NCBI RefSeq assembly: GCF_039621855.1
Contig: NZ_CP155071.1
Location: 2,666,001-2,730,000 of the forward strand
Length of the DNA stretch: 64,000 bases
DNA from: Erwinia sp. HDF1-3R
GTDB taxonomy: Bacteria > Pseudomonadota > Gammaproteobacteria > Enterobacterales > Enterobacteriaceae
Direction of reading: 5' to 3'
The notes beneath the pieces were generated by a model. The model ran no database searches, was not told the DNA's origin, and worked only from the letters and a program-made list of their open reading frames with translations. This document shows positions 38,164 through 46,701 of the stretch, piece by piece (the first letter of the stretch is position 1; each line of letters starts with the position of its first letter). The translations under genes were made by a program, and so were the position numbers.

Positions 38164-38973
38164 TTATTTCTTATCTCCATAGTCACAAGTTCGAACTATA
38201 AATTTGTAATCATCTTCATATTTAACTGAATATAGAACCTTGTCATCGCTAATAAAAGAAACTTTTCCATCAGTAACATTTAAACAAGGGTTCTTATCGA
38301 ACATTTCATATTGGTAAATAAAATTGGTGATTGTGCTTTTAATTGAATTTTCAGACTTTATATAAATCAATGATGAAAAATGATATGCAAACGAGCCATA
38401 CATTACCAATGATATTATTTTCAAGAATATTGTTGTCTTAAATAGGAAGTTCTCTTCATTTATTTTGTATCCCGGGAATATTATTGATTTAAGTTTATCA
38501 TTGTATATAAAAAACCAGGACCAAATGGGTAAGCTAATTATAGCTATAAGGGATAGAGAGAAAAGTACGATTGATATTAAGGCTGGTATGAATGCAATAG
38601 AGGATAATATTAGTGCATGCGGAAAGTTTGTTGGTGATACGCTGGTGATCTGGTTTATTAATAGTCCTGCTATACATACGGCGAAATTCGTACATATAGT
38701 TAACCCTAGTAATAGGGTAGCTTTACCTAACGTCGTTTCATATAGATATTTATGAATTCTTATCGCGTCAGCTGAAACGGCATAAGTCCAATATGTCATT
38801 GTTATTAGGAGTAAGGCTCTCATGGTTTCGAGTGATAGAATATGGTTGAATATTGTGCAGATCAAAATTAAAGCAATTAGATTAACTAGCGTTTTCTGCG
38901 AGTTATTTAATCTGCCGTAAAATAATGATGTTTTATGAGAAAATGTGGTCATTTTATGTTGTTTCATTTTCAT
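38164..38973 (-). CDS. Unknown AT-rich membrane protein, 269 aa
   Basis: I do not recognise this protein. It has about five hydrophobic helices between residues 28 and 200 (for example LVNLIALILICTIFNHIL and ISIVLFSLSLIAIISLPIWSWFF), then a soluble, probably periplasmic or cytoplasmic tail with two cysteines (NPCLNVTDG, VRTCDYGD). It is the last of four leftward genes that begin with the prophage repressor, 67 bp after the HNH gene. A membrane protein in a lysogenic operon suggests superinfection exclusion or an abortive-infection partner; that is inference from position only. Codon use is strongly AT-rich. Confidence 0.6.
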   Translation of the reverse strand: MKMKQHKMTTFSHKTSLFYGRLNNSQKTLVNLIALILICTIFNHILSLETMRALLLITMTYWTYAVSADAIRIHKYLYETTLGKATLLLGLTICTNFAVCIAGLLINQITSVSPTNFPHALILSSIAFIPALISIVLFSLSLIAIISLPIWSWFFIYNDKLKSIIFPGYKINEENFLFKTTIFLKIISLVMYGSFAYHFSSLIYIKSENSIKSTITNFIYQYEMFDKNPCLNVTDGKVSFISDDKVLYSVKYEDDYKFIVRTCDYGDKK

Positions 38974-39040
38974 TCAGATGTCCATACTAAACTCAGTCAT
39001 TTAGTTCGAAAGATTATATTAAACAATGGCGATTGAATGG

Positions 39041-39985
39041 CTACAGCATCAAAATGAAGGATGCCCATCTTTCTTCTAAAGCTGCAGTAGATAAAGAATG
39101 TTTGATTTCTATCTTATTATCTTCGAATGTCATGTAGTATTTTTCTTTCACCAGTTTAGAAAAGTGCACCGTCAGACTTGTTGGATCAATAGCCATTAAA
39201 TTCAAATCAAATAGAGTATGAAGGTCAGATCTCAAGAGTATTCCATTGCTGATGTGATTATGTGTATTATTCCTATAAGCATCAATATGAGCAGCTTCGA
39301 GAATATCAACCAGCTCACATCCTGTAATAGCACAACGTGGATTTTTTGAAAGGAGAGTTTCGCGAAATTTTCTTTGACCTCGCCTCTGCTTTATGCTTCT
39401 TTCTAAAATTTTTCTTTCATCATTACAATTACGCTCAACATTGTCGTCGGCATCGTGCTTACCAATTGTGGGATCTATAACTTTATTCAGATTTAGCAAC
39501 GTATCAATCCATTCAAAATTAATTTCTTGGATTGAGCTTTGACCATTATATCTAAGAGTATTTTCTTTAAGTAGATCCATAGAAATGAAATCTATTTTTT
39601 TGAAATTTGTACCATACTCCGCTGTAAACTCAGTAGCATTGACATTCAAAATTAGAGGTTTATCAAATTTGTGATTGTTACTACATCTCCATAGGGGAAG
39701 TAATTTTTTTCGAGGAACCAGTTTTTTTGCGTCACACCCCGGAAATGGACATTTATTCCTAGATTTCACTTTTGGACTCGTTTTTAATTCCGTAATTAAT
39801 GATACTCCCAAAACTACATCTCTATCGGTAATAATCACTAAATCACCGACTTTTACATTTTTATGATTACCTACATCATTATCGTAGCGATAATTTTTAG
39901 AGTAGTCATCATCATAACCATTATTACCATGATATCTCAAATCTTCGTGTTTGATTGTCTTAAAAGACCATGCTTGTTGCGACAT
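39041..39985 (-). CDS. HNH endonuclease with PUA/EVE-like and zinc-ribbon N-terminus
   Basis: Residues 1-75 look like a PUA/EVE-type nucleic-acid-binding fold (RYHGNNGYDDDYSKNYRYDN, then VKVGDLVIITDRDVVLGVSLI). A zinc ribbon follows (CPFPGCDAKK...WRCSNNHKF). The C-terminal ~110 residues form an HNH_2 nuclease: CAITGCELVDILEAAHI, then NHISNGILLRSDLHTLFDLN. This layout resembles modification-dependent (type IV) restriction enzymes that read a modified base and cut nearby, so DNA with altered bases may be the target. Start 39985 or 39988 (two ATGs after AGGA). It lies in the repressor operon, between the WYL-like membrane gene and the 269-aa membrane gene. Confidence 0.75.
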   Translation of the reverse strand: MSQQAWSFKTIKHEDLRYHGNNGYDDDYSKNYRYDNDVGNHKNVKVGDLVIITDRDVVLGVSLITELKTSPKVKSRNKCPFPGCDAKKLVPRKKLLPLWRCSNNHKFDKPLILNVNATEFTAEYGTNFKKIDFISMDLLKENTLRYNGQSSIQEINFEWIDTLLNLNKVIDPTIGKHDADDNVERNCNDERKILERSIKQRRGQRKFRETLLSKNPRCAITGCELVDILEAAHIDAYRNNTHNHISNGILLRSDLHTLFDLNLMAIDPTSLTVHFSKLVKEKYYMTFEDNKIEIKHSLSTAALEERWASFILML

Positions 39986-40022
39986 CATATTTCCTATTAA
40001 AAGTAAATTCCGCTAATCTATT

Positions 40023-40607
40023 TCAGGCCTCAATCTCTGTTGCCCATTCATAAGGATCCATCGACTGGCCAGTACCCCGCAAAATAATGTCACCCTCAAT
40101 GCGATCAAGACGGAACGTCCTGAATTTTCGGGCAGCATGACAGTAACCTTCAAGGTACTGACCATCAAAACTTTTGACATCAACCTCACGGAAGCGACTT
40201 ACACCTTCAGCGTTAACATAGTTGAAAGCAACATCATTTAAGCCTTTTGATTTTGAAGCTTTTGCATAGTTTTTGGAGCGATAAGACTGCTGAGCTTCGT
40301 CTTGAACTTGATCATTAAAGAAACCTAGACTGTTTTTATGCCCATTTGCAGCATCAATATAGCTTTCCTTTGGTTCTATATATCTGTAATTGCAATACAG
40401 CTGTATAACGCCGCCAATTATGAGCATTATTATTATCGCAGGAAATTGGTTATCATCATTAGCTGCTGAACCGCCAGTAGCTAAGAAGTAAAAACCAGCT
40501 AATAACGACTTAAAGAATTTATTAGAATTGCTCTGCTGCTTTATACATATACTGCGTACAGACCACGCACCTAAAATCAAACCTAACAGTGCTAATATTG
40601 TTGGCAT
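40023..40607 (-). CDS. Membrane protein with C-terminal WYL-like domain
   Basis: Two N-terminal TM helices (ILALLGLILGAWSV and FPAIIIMLIIGGVIQLYC) flank a short loop. The C-terminal ~80 residues read like a WYL-type sensor strand set: VAFNYVNAEGVSRFREVDV, then YLEGYCHAARKFRTFRLDRI. WYL domains bind ligands or nucleic acid and regulate several defence systems. GAGGGTAGGG precedes the ATG, and the gene starts 12 bp after the repressor stop, so it is cotranscribed. The specific function is unknown. Confidence 0.65.
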   Translation of the reverse strand: MPTILALLGLILGAWSVRSICIKQQSNSNKFFKSLLAGFYFLATGGSAANDDNQFPAIIIMLIIGGVIQLYCNYRYIEPKESYIDAANGHKNSLGFFNDQVQDEAQQSYRSKNYAKASKSKGLNDVAFNYVNAEGVSRFREVDVKSFDGQYLEGYCHAARKFRTFRLDRIEGDIILRGTGQSMDPYEWATEIEA

Positions 40608-40619
40608 ATCCCTACCCTC

Positions 40620-41462
40620 TTAGAAATTATAATCCATTGTTAAAACAATTTTACCTGCAGCACTGACCTCTTCAGCACCGCAAGTGAAACTTGACGCTTT
40701 GTTAGATACGCTAATTTTTCGCCCAGGTAACATTGCAACATCATAAACGTCGAATTTATTATCAATACCCAGTAGCCAGCGACCATTGCTAATTTCCGTG
40801 ACCCCAGTGTCAACAATCCATGATCCGACATTGCTGAAAACATATAGCGGTTCGATCATCGCGTGTGGGATAAAACTTAAGTCAATATTCCAACTGGCGG
40901 CATCCTGAAGAACCCCCGCCGTTAAGTTTTTACGAGGAATGAAAGAGGCGGTAATGGTTTTATCGTTACTTTCAACATTAATCCCCTTTCCTGTGGCAAG
41001 CCATAACAAAGGAACACCAGTATCAAGCGCACATGTAACTACAACATCGCCAGGGAAGTAATCACGCCGTACCCAAGTGCTTACGGTGCCAGATGATATT
41101 TTGAGAAGATCACAAAGCTGTTTTTGCAGTGTAAAGCCATATGCATCCAGAATTCTGCGAAGAACTGGCTTACCGCCGTTGGACATTATTTCTTCGTATA
41201 AAGCTTTACCTTGACCAAGTGAATGCGGAGCATCAGAGTTTGCTTTTGCAAGTTCGCCACTTACTAACCATTGCAAATCGGCCCCTGTATCCAGGGCGCA
41301 CTTAATGATCGAGTTACCCGGAACACTGTCACGCTGAGTCCAACCACTGATATTATTGGCAGGTATACCTAATGCCAGAGCCAACTCTTTTTGCGTTTTG
41401 ACCCCATAAGAAGACATCAATCTTTCAAGCACTTCGGTACTTTTACCCATCTCATCAATCAT
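40620..41462 (-). CDS. cI: Prophage CI-type repressor with tandem HTH repeats
   Basis: The N-terminal ~65 residues match the CI helix-turn-helix domain of 186-like phages (VLERLMSSYGVKTQKELALA, ending CALDTGADLQWLVSGE). A second copy follows (RRILDAYGFTLQKQLCDLL, ending CALDTGVPLLWLATGKG). The C-terminal half is the oligomerisation region. The 186 repressor has one such HTH and about 192 residues; this one has about 280. The start is uncertain: ATG 41462 or 41450, neither with a strong ribosome site. It is divergent from cox and heads a four-gene leftward unit. Confidence 0.85.
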   Translation of the reverse strand: MIDEMGKSTEVLERLMSSYGVKTQKELALALGIPANNISGWTQRDSVPGNSIIKCALDTGADLQWLVSGELAKANSDAPHSLGQGKALYEEIMSNGGKPVLRRILDAYGFTLQKQLCDLLKISSGTVSTWVRRDYFPGDVVVTCALDTGVPLLWLATGKGINVESNDKTITASFIPRKNLTAGVLQDAASWNIDLSFIPHAMIEPLYVFSNVGSWIVDTGVTEISNGRWLLGIDNKFDVYDVAMLPGRKISVSNKASSFTCGAEEVSAAGKIVLTMDYNF

Positions 41463-41577
41463 AAAAAACACCACTAGGTGATAAATAATCATTTACCTAA
41501 TCGCTTTTACGATCTAAAGTGCACTCACACCACATGAAACACCATAGAACGAAACGCCCCAAAGGAGATACTGCGAT
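41463..41577. promoter_or_regulatory. Prophage cI/cox switch region with operator dyad
   Basis: This 115-bp region divides the leftward repressor operon from the rightward early operon. It contains the imperfect 25-bp palindrome 41475-41499, with outer arms TAGGT/ACCTA, overlapping a second dyad CACC-N4-GGTG (41469-41480). These are likely repressor or Cox binding sites. AAAGGAG for cox is at the right edge. Confidence 0.55.
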
Positions 41578-41979
41578 ATGCATACTCAAAATGCAAACAG
41601 CCAGAACGCATTTGACTTAAAACAATCACCTGAACTGATCGCTAATATTACATCTGCGCTAATGCCTGTGCTCAGTGCAGCTGTGAATGCCGCTGTTGAA
41701 AAGGCAATGGTATTAAACACCTCTGCAACGATGTCCAAAGAGGATTTTGCTGCAGCAAACGGGATAAGCAAGTCAGTATTAGAAAAATGGATTGCCAATG
41801 GCGTTGTGTTACTCGCTCCCACTCCTTCAACGACTTACACGCAAAACCGCAAGAATAAGAAAACAGGCGAAGTTAAGGAAACCACCATGACAAAACATGG
41901 CAACCCCCTGATTAACGTGGCTGCGTGGCGCGAGAAAAATCGCCAACACGCTCTTAACTGCCGCTACATCAAGCCTTAA
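41578..41979 (+). CDS. cox: Cox-like regulator/excisionase
   Basis: The 133-residue protein ends in a Cox-type winged-helix region: MSKEDFAAANGISKSVLEKW, then GNPLINVAAWREKN. Cox represses the lysogenic promoter and acts as excisionase with Int in P2-like phages. The first 50 residues are an extra Ala-rich, helical N-terminus not in P2 Cox (91 residues). It is the first rightward gene opposite the repressor, the canonical position. Confidence 0.75.
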   Translation: MHTQNANSQNAFDLKQSPELIANITSALMPVLSAAVNAAVEKAMVLNTSATMSKEDFAAANGISKSVLEKWIANGVVLLAPTPSTTYTQNRKNKKTGEVKETTMTKHGNPLINVAAWREKNRQHALNCRYIKP

Positions 41980-42010
41980 CTTGATTATGCAAGCTAAAGG
42001 AGCGAACTCC

Positions 42011-42520
42011 ATGTTTGATTTTCAGGTTTCCCAACAATCGCACTATGAAAATGCCTGCCGGGCTTTTGTCTCCCGCCACAACATCCGTGAGCTGGCCGAC
42101 AAGGTAGGCATGAATCAGCAGACTTTACGTAACAAGCTGAACCCCGATCAAGCGCATCAGCTTACTGCACCAGAAATCGCAATGCTGACCGACGTTACTG
42201 AAGATGCCACGCTGATCGATGGCCTGTTGGCGCAGATGAAATGCCTGCCAGCCGTACCAATGAATGAAGTAAAAGCCGAGCGCATGACGCACTACGTTAT
42301 GCAGGCAACTGCCGAGTTGGGGAAAGTTGCAGCCGCCGCAGTATCTGGCGAAAGAATGACAGCCTCACGCACAAGCGCTTTCATGGAAAACGTTAACGCA
42401 GGCATTCGCTGCCTGTCGCTTATCGGCTTAACCGTTCATGCGCGTGTCCAGTCAAACCCGACTCTTGCAAGCACCGTTGATGCAATCAGCGGGATAGGCG
42501 CGTCAATTGGCCTGAGCTGA
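42011..42520 (+). CDS. cII: Phage regulatory protein CII (186 type)
   Basis: This 169-residue protein aligns along its length with 186 CII: MFDFQVSQQSHYENACRAF, then GMNQQTLRNKLNP (HTH), and the ending GIGASIGLS. In 186 CII activates leftward transcription to establish lysogeny. I start at ATG 42011, which has AGGAG eight bases upstream; the frame is open ten codons further. It follows cox by 31 bp. Confidence 0.9.
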   Translation: MFDFQVSQQSHYENACRAFVSRHNIRELADKVGMNQQTLRNKLNPDQAHQLTAPEIAMLTDVTEDATLIDGLLAQMKCLPAVPMNEVKAERMTHYVMQATAELGKVAAAAVSGERMTASRTSAFMENVNAGIRCLSLIGLTVHARVQSNPTLASTVDAISGIGASIGLS

Positions 42521-42530
42521 GGTGAACAAT

Positions 42531-42710
42531 ATGATTTCCTTTGCATCATTGCTTAAGCGCCAGAATCCGTCACCTGCTTACGGACACGGCTGGATTATGG
42601 GGAAAGACGGAAAGCGCTGGCATCCAAGTAATGAGCAGAAAGCTCTGCTGCGTGGGCTGACAAAGAAACAAAAGCCATCGTTCAAATTCATTCTTAAGGT
42701 AGGGGCATAA
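42531..42710 (+). CDS. fil: Phage filamentation protein Fil-like (DUF2724)
   Basis: The 59-residue protein has the DUF2724 core SPAYGHGWIMGKDGKRWHP. In 186 the fil product delays host division when expressed. The ATG at 42531 has TGAGG eight bases before it; the GTG at 42522 is the alternative. It sits directly after cII, as in 186. Confidence 0.75.
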   Translation: MISFASLLKRQNPSPAYGHGWIMGKDGKRWHPSNEQKALLRGLTKKQKPSFKFILKVGA

Positions 42711-42711
42711 T

Positions 42712-43095
42712 ATGGGGCGCACCGGACTGGCAATAAAAACCGAGCAACCTGCAAAACCATTCACACAGATTCACCTTGTGCATGCCCGTGTTGATACCGT
42801 TGAGAGAATGTCTTTCAGCGAGTTTCAGCAGGCGTGGCGCAGAATGCGTAAGAACAATGACAACCCGGCGCTGCGTTATTTCAACCGCCAGAATGAAGAG
42901 TTTAAATTCTGCGTAATGACCCTGGCTAATCGCGAGCGCCCGGCAACATTCAAGCAGGATGAAATAGGCAGACCATTCGAAAGTTTCACTGAATCGCAGC
43001 GCGAAATGATTATCAGGGCAATGAATAAAATGTGTCGCTGGGGCCGTATTCTTCCCCGTCATTTTTCAGTCGCAGACAGTCTTTTATCTGAATAA
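42712..43095 (+). CDS. Phage early protein, DUF5347-like
   Basis: This 127-residue basic protein includes MSFSEFQQAWRRMRKNNDNPALRY and RAMNKMCRWGRILPRHFS. The pattern recalls the DUF5347 family found in the same early operon of P2-like phages, though I cannot verify that assignment. No catalytic motif is visible. It starts one base after the fil stop, so it is translationally coupled. Confidence 0.6.
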   Translation: MGRTGLAIKTEQPAKPFTQIHLVHARVDTVERMSFSEFQQAWRRMRKNNDNPALRYFNRQNEEFKFCVMTLANRERPATFKQDEIGRPFESFTESQREMIIRAMNKMCRWGRILPRHFSVADSLLSE

Positions 43096-43164
43096 ATAAC
43101 GAATCTCAAAATCAATGGCGTAAACACGCCGGGCATTCTTTTGCCCGCAATCAGGAGAAGCGCA

Positions 43165-43389
43165 ATGAATAAATCAGAAGTCATGCCGTCAGCCAATGAT
43201 TTGCACCTGAATCAGTTACTGACAGAAGCCCGTTCTGAAGAAAGAAAGGATAAAGCGCTGGCCGTTTCAATCCGTCTTGAGGCGCTGGCAATTGTTATTA
43301 CCCGCAAGGAGATGAACCACAAAGATGTGGCCGAACTCCTTCGTCAAGAGGCTCTGCGTTTTGAGCACGAATCGCAGGAGCTGCACTAA
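43165..43389 (+). CDS. Phage early protein, DUF2732-like
   Basis: This 74-residue, mostly helical, charged protein reads LNQLLTEARSEERKDKALA followed by RLEALAIVITRKEMN. It resembles the DUF2732 family of P2-like early operons. AGGAGAAG lies before ATG 43165; an earlier in-frame ATG at 43141 is less likely. Its stop overlaps the next start as TAATG. Confidence 0.65.
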   Translation: MNKSEVMPSANDLHLNQLLTEARSEERKDKALAVSIRLEALAIVITRKEMNHKDVAELLRQEALRFEHESQELH

Positions 43390-43616
43390 TGGCTGATTCA
43401 ATGGATTTAGCGCAGCAGCGCGAGGCTGAGAATCTGGCCCGCAGCCTGGCAAATGTGATCAATCGCCCTGTGCAGATTAGCGCGTTCTTCTGTGAAGAAT
43501 GCGAAGCACCGATCCCCGAAGAACGCCGCAAGGCACTCACTGGTGTGACGCTGTGTGTGACCTGTAAACAAGTCGAGGAGCTGCACGCTTCTCATTTCAG
43601 AGGGGCGTCAGTATGA
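43389..43616 (+). CDS. TraR/DksA-type zinc-finger protein
   Basis: The 75-residue protein has a four-cysteine finger, FFCEECEAPIPEERR...TLCVTCKQVEE, typical of short TraR/DksA phage relatives. Such proteins bind the RNA polymerase secondary channel and mimic DksA plus ppGpp. The N-terminal helix (LAQQREAENLARSL) would enter the channel. It overlaps both neighbours by a few bases. Confidence 0.85.
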   Translation: MADSMDLAQQREAENLARSLANVINRPVQISAFFCEECEAPIPEERRKALTGVTLCVTCKQVEELHASHFRGASV

Positions 43617-44467
43617 ACACCGTTTTGAAGTGGGCTGGCAGTAAGTCACGCATCATTGCTGAGATTACTAAACACTTGCCGGCGGGTGAGCGCCTCGTTG
43701 AGCCTTTCGCGGGTTCATGTGCTGTGATGATGAACACTGATTATCCGGCGTATCTGTTGGCGGACGTTAATCCAGACCTGATTAACCTCTATCGTCAAAT
43801 TAAAGATAACTCTCGGCAGTTCATTATTTTGGCATTCCGGGCATTTGCGGAAAATCGCACGCAGGAAAGTTATTACTCAATCCGCGAAGCATTTAATCAT
43901 CATCTTGGGTTGCCATTGCTGGAACGCGCTGCCTATTTCCTTTATCTGAACCGCAATGGCTATCGCGGCATGTGTCGCTATAACCATAAGGGCAATTTCA
44001 ATATCCCCTTTGGTAATTACCCCGAGCCTTACTTTCCACTGGAAGAAATCAAAGCCTTTGCAGAAAAAGCAAAACGGGCAACGTTCATTTGTGCTGATTT
44101 TACTGAAACGCTGAACATGCTTAAAGCTGGCGATGTGGTTTATTGCGATCCTCCATACGATGACACCTTTGCGGATTATCACAGTGGAGGCTTTGGAAAA
44201 GATAAACAGTATGAGCTGGCATCTGTCCTGAGTGATGTGGCTAACCGCCATCCGGTCATCGCTTCCAACAGCCACACCCGCCTGGTTAAAAGCCTGTATC
44301 GCCAGTTTGACCTTCATCAGATCACAGCCCCGCGCAGCATTGGTGTAGCCGCTGGTAAAGGTAAGAGCGCTGAAGAACTTATCTGTGTCAGCCGTCCCGC
44401 AGGAACGCAGATTCAACATGCTAATCCTGCTGTATACCCCGGTCCTGTGAACGGGGAGTTTGCATGA
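43613..44467 (+). CDS. dam: Phage DNA adenine methyltransferase (Dam type)
   Basis: This 284-residue class alpha N6-adenine methylase has the SAM motif I KWAGSKSRI at the N-terminus, the FVEPFAGS-like block (LVEPFAGSCAVM), and the catalytic motif IV DPPYDD near residue 180. GATC is the likely target by family. Methylation could protect phage DNA or time gene expression. It overlaps the next gene by four bases (ATGA), joining it to gene A. Confidence 0.92.
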   Translation: MNTVLKWAGSKSRIIAEITKHLPAGERLVEPFAGSCAVMMNTDYPAYLLADVNPDLINLYRQIKDNSRQFIILAFRAFAENRTQESYYSIREAFNHHLGLPLLERAAYFLYLNRNGYRGMCRYNHKGNFNIPFGNYPEPYFPLEEIKAFAEKAKRATFICADFTETLNMLKAGDVVYCDPPYDDTFADYHSGGFGKDKQYELASVLSDVANRHPVIASNSHTRLVKSLYRQFDLHQITAPRSIGVAAGKGKSAEELICVSRPAGTQIQHANPAVYPGPVNGEFA

Positions 44468-46701
44468 CTCAAGAATACGCCTGGCCGTGGAACGCACCAC
44501 GGCAGGCTATTAGTAGTCCTTATCTCACCTATGACCAAATCCAACGCCGCGATCAACTGATTGCGGCTGTTTCGCATGCGCGGGAATTACTGGAAGCGCA
44601 GCCCGCCCTTGTCCGTATCGATGTTAACCGCCGTCTGAATGAGCTGGAAAAAGAACATGGTGTTCAGCGGGCCAATGTTTACTTAACGAAAACCTTCGTA
44701 GAGCGGACATTGCCACGCCTTGAGCTGGTGAACGCGCAGTATCGTCTGGGGGAAATGAAACAGGGTACGTTTATGACGCTCACCGAGAACGCCGGCGATA
44801 ACAGCCGGGCAGTAACCGCCGCCGGTACTCTCTGGGAGTTGATGAGAAGATTCAACCGTCTTCCAGAAATGGCCCGTGCGGATGTTGATCTGCTGGCCGG
44901 TGATGTTGCCAGCTTCATTCTGGCTGAAATAGTTCAGGCACATGGCCTGGAGAGCGATGAATCAGAATACAAATACACTCACCGTATCTTCATGATGGCA
45001 GCAACCATCACCAGGGAGTTTAAGCAGACGCCTCCACTTTGGGAGAAAGTTACGTCTCGACTCTTTGACCCTGAAGAGGTTACCCCCGCAATTATGCGTA
45101 TGCAGATGGAAAAATGGTGGAAAGGCCGGCTACGCCGTATCGCTGCATCGTGGCGGGAACATCTCCAGATTGCCCTGGCTAACGTCAGCAAAAAACACAC
45201 CCCTTATGCCAGCAGCATGACCATTATCGAATGGCGTGAACAGAAACGCCGCACCCGTGAATTTCTTAAAGGAATGGAGCTGGAAGACGAGGAAGGCAAC
45301 CGCATCAGCCTGATTGAGAAATATGATGGCAGCGTTGCTAACCCCGCGATCCGCCGTTGTGAGCTGATGACCCGAATTCGTGGCTTTGAGGATATCTGTA
45401 ACGAGATGGGTTTTGTGGGGGAGTTTTATACCATCACTGCACCATCGCGGTATCACGCCACTATCAAAACCGGCTATCGCAACCGTAAATGGAATGGCGC
45501 CAGCCCGGCAGAGACCCAGCGCTATCTTTGCAATGTCTGGCAGAAAGTCCGCGCAAAACTGCATCGTGAAGATATTCGCATCTTCGGCATTCGCGTGGCT
45601 GAGCCGCATCATGACGCTACGCCTCACTGGCACATGCTGATGTTTATGCTTCCAGAAAATGTGGACCGCGTACGTCAAATCCTGCGTGATTACGCCTATC
45701 AGGAAGAGAGTGATGAACTGACTACGGATAAAGCCCGCAAGGCCCGCTTTCACGCGGAAGCCATCGATCCCGATAAAGGCAGTGCGACGGGCTATGTGGC
45801 TAAATATATTTCCAAAAACATCGACGGATACGCCCTTGATGGTGAGCTGGATGATGAGAGTGGCAAAGAGCTGAAAGAGACTGCGCCAGCCGTTTCAGCC
45901 TGGGCGGCACGGTGGCACATTCGCCAGTTTCAGTTTGTTGGCGGTGCGCCGGTCACGGTTTACCGCGAATTACGCCGTATGAAAGACAGCGAAACCGCTC
46001 ACGGCCTCAGTGTTGAATTTGCTGCCGCTCATGATGCTGCCGATGATGGTGACTGGGCCGAATACGTTAATGCTCAGGGCGGGCCATTTGTTCGTCATGA
46101 CGATCTGGCTGTGCGCACATGGTATCAGGCATCTCAAGACCGCAACGAATACGGCGAGGAAACTCTGCGTATCAAAGGCGTGTATGCAACATCCGTAGGG
46201 GAGGACACACCAATTTTAACTCGTCTCGCGCAATGGAAGATTGTAGCGAAGCGGGCCATTGATTTGGCGGTTGACCTTAAGGGTGCGAATGCGCCCTCTC
46301 GGAGTTCTGTCAATAACTGTACGGGGAGATCGGGATGTGAGGATCTGACGCAGCCGGACGTTATGCTAAATATGGACTTTGACCATCTGCCCCGGATAGA
46401 ACGGCGCCGTTTATTGAGGAGATTGGCTAGTGAACGACCGGAGAAAGCGGCAAAAACCTTCAGGCGCTCCGACAAAGTGGAAGCTGCATGCGCCAGGGTA
46501 ATCGACCAAATCAGAGAATTGACGGGTGAAACCATCAGCCGTGGGTTAGCTACGCGTCTTATCAGCGGCGTAGAAACTAAAATCGCAGGGGAATGGTGTC
46601 GAAGCGCCAGTAATGGAGAGCTGTTCCGCGCACCAAGACCGATTTCATTCACAGAACTGTTAGCCAGACTTCATGATCTGCGTGTAATGGCCGCAACATG
46701 A
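44464..46701 (+). CDS. A: Replication initiation protein A (P2 gpA family)
   Basis: Gene A encodes the HUH endonuclease that nicks the origin and starts rolling-circle replication. The 745-residue chain carries the metal motif PHWHMLMFM near residue 388 and the paired catalytic tyrosines Y444 and Y448 in YVAKYISKN, close to Y450/Y454 of P2. The predicted origin lies inside the gene (46287-46320), as in P2 and 186. The gene is intact. Confidence 0.93.
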   Translation: MTQEYAWPWNAPRQAISSPYLTYDQIQRRDQLIAAVSHARELLEAQPALVRIDVNRRLNELEKEHGVQRANVYLTKTFVERTLPRLELVNAQYRLGEMKQGTFMTLTENAGDNSRAVTAAGTLWELMRRFNRLPEMARADVDLLAGDVASFILAEIVQAHGLESDESEYKYTHRIFMMAATITREFKQTPPLWEKVTSRLFDPEEVTPAIMRMQMEKWWKGRLRRIAASWREHLQIALANVSKKHTPYASSMTIIEWREQKRRTREFLKGMELEDEEGNRISLIEKYDGSVANPAIRRCELMTRIRGFEDICNEMGFVGEFYTITAPSRYHATIKTGYRNRKWNGASPAETQRYLCNVWQKVRAKLHREDIRIFGIRVAEPHHDATPHWHMLMFMLPENVDRVRQILRDYAYQEESDELTTDKARKARFHAEAIDPDKGSATGYVAKYISKNIDGYALDGELDDESGKELKETAPAVSAWAARWHIRQFQFVGGAPVTVYRELRRMKDSETAHGLSVEFAAAHDAADDGDWAEYVNAQGGPFVRHDDLAVRTWYQASQDRNEYGEETLRIKGVYATSVGEDTPILTRLAQWKIVAKRAIDLAVDLKGANAPSRSSVNNCTGRSGCEDLTQPDVMLNMDFDHLPRIERRRLLRRLASERPEKAAKTFRRSDKVEAACARVIDQIRELTGETISRGLATRLISGVETKIAGEWCRSASNGELFRAPRPISFTELLARLHDLRVMAAT
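46287..46320 (+). other. Predicted phage replication origin (nick site) inside gene A
   Basis: The segment contains CTCTCGGAGTTCTGTCAATA, which closely resembles what I recall of the P2/186 gpA cleavage region (a CTCGGAGTCCTGTCAA core). Both the location within the 3' third of A and the sequence fit. The exact nick position is not derived here. Confidence 0.6.
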
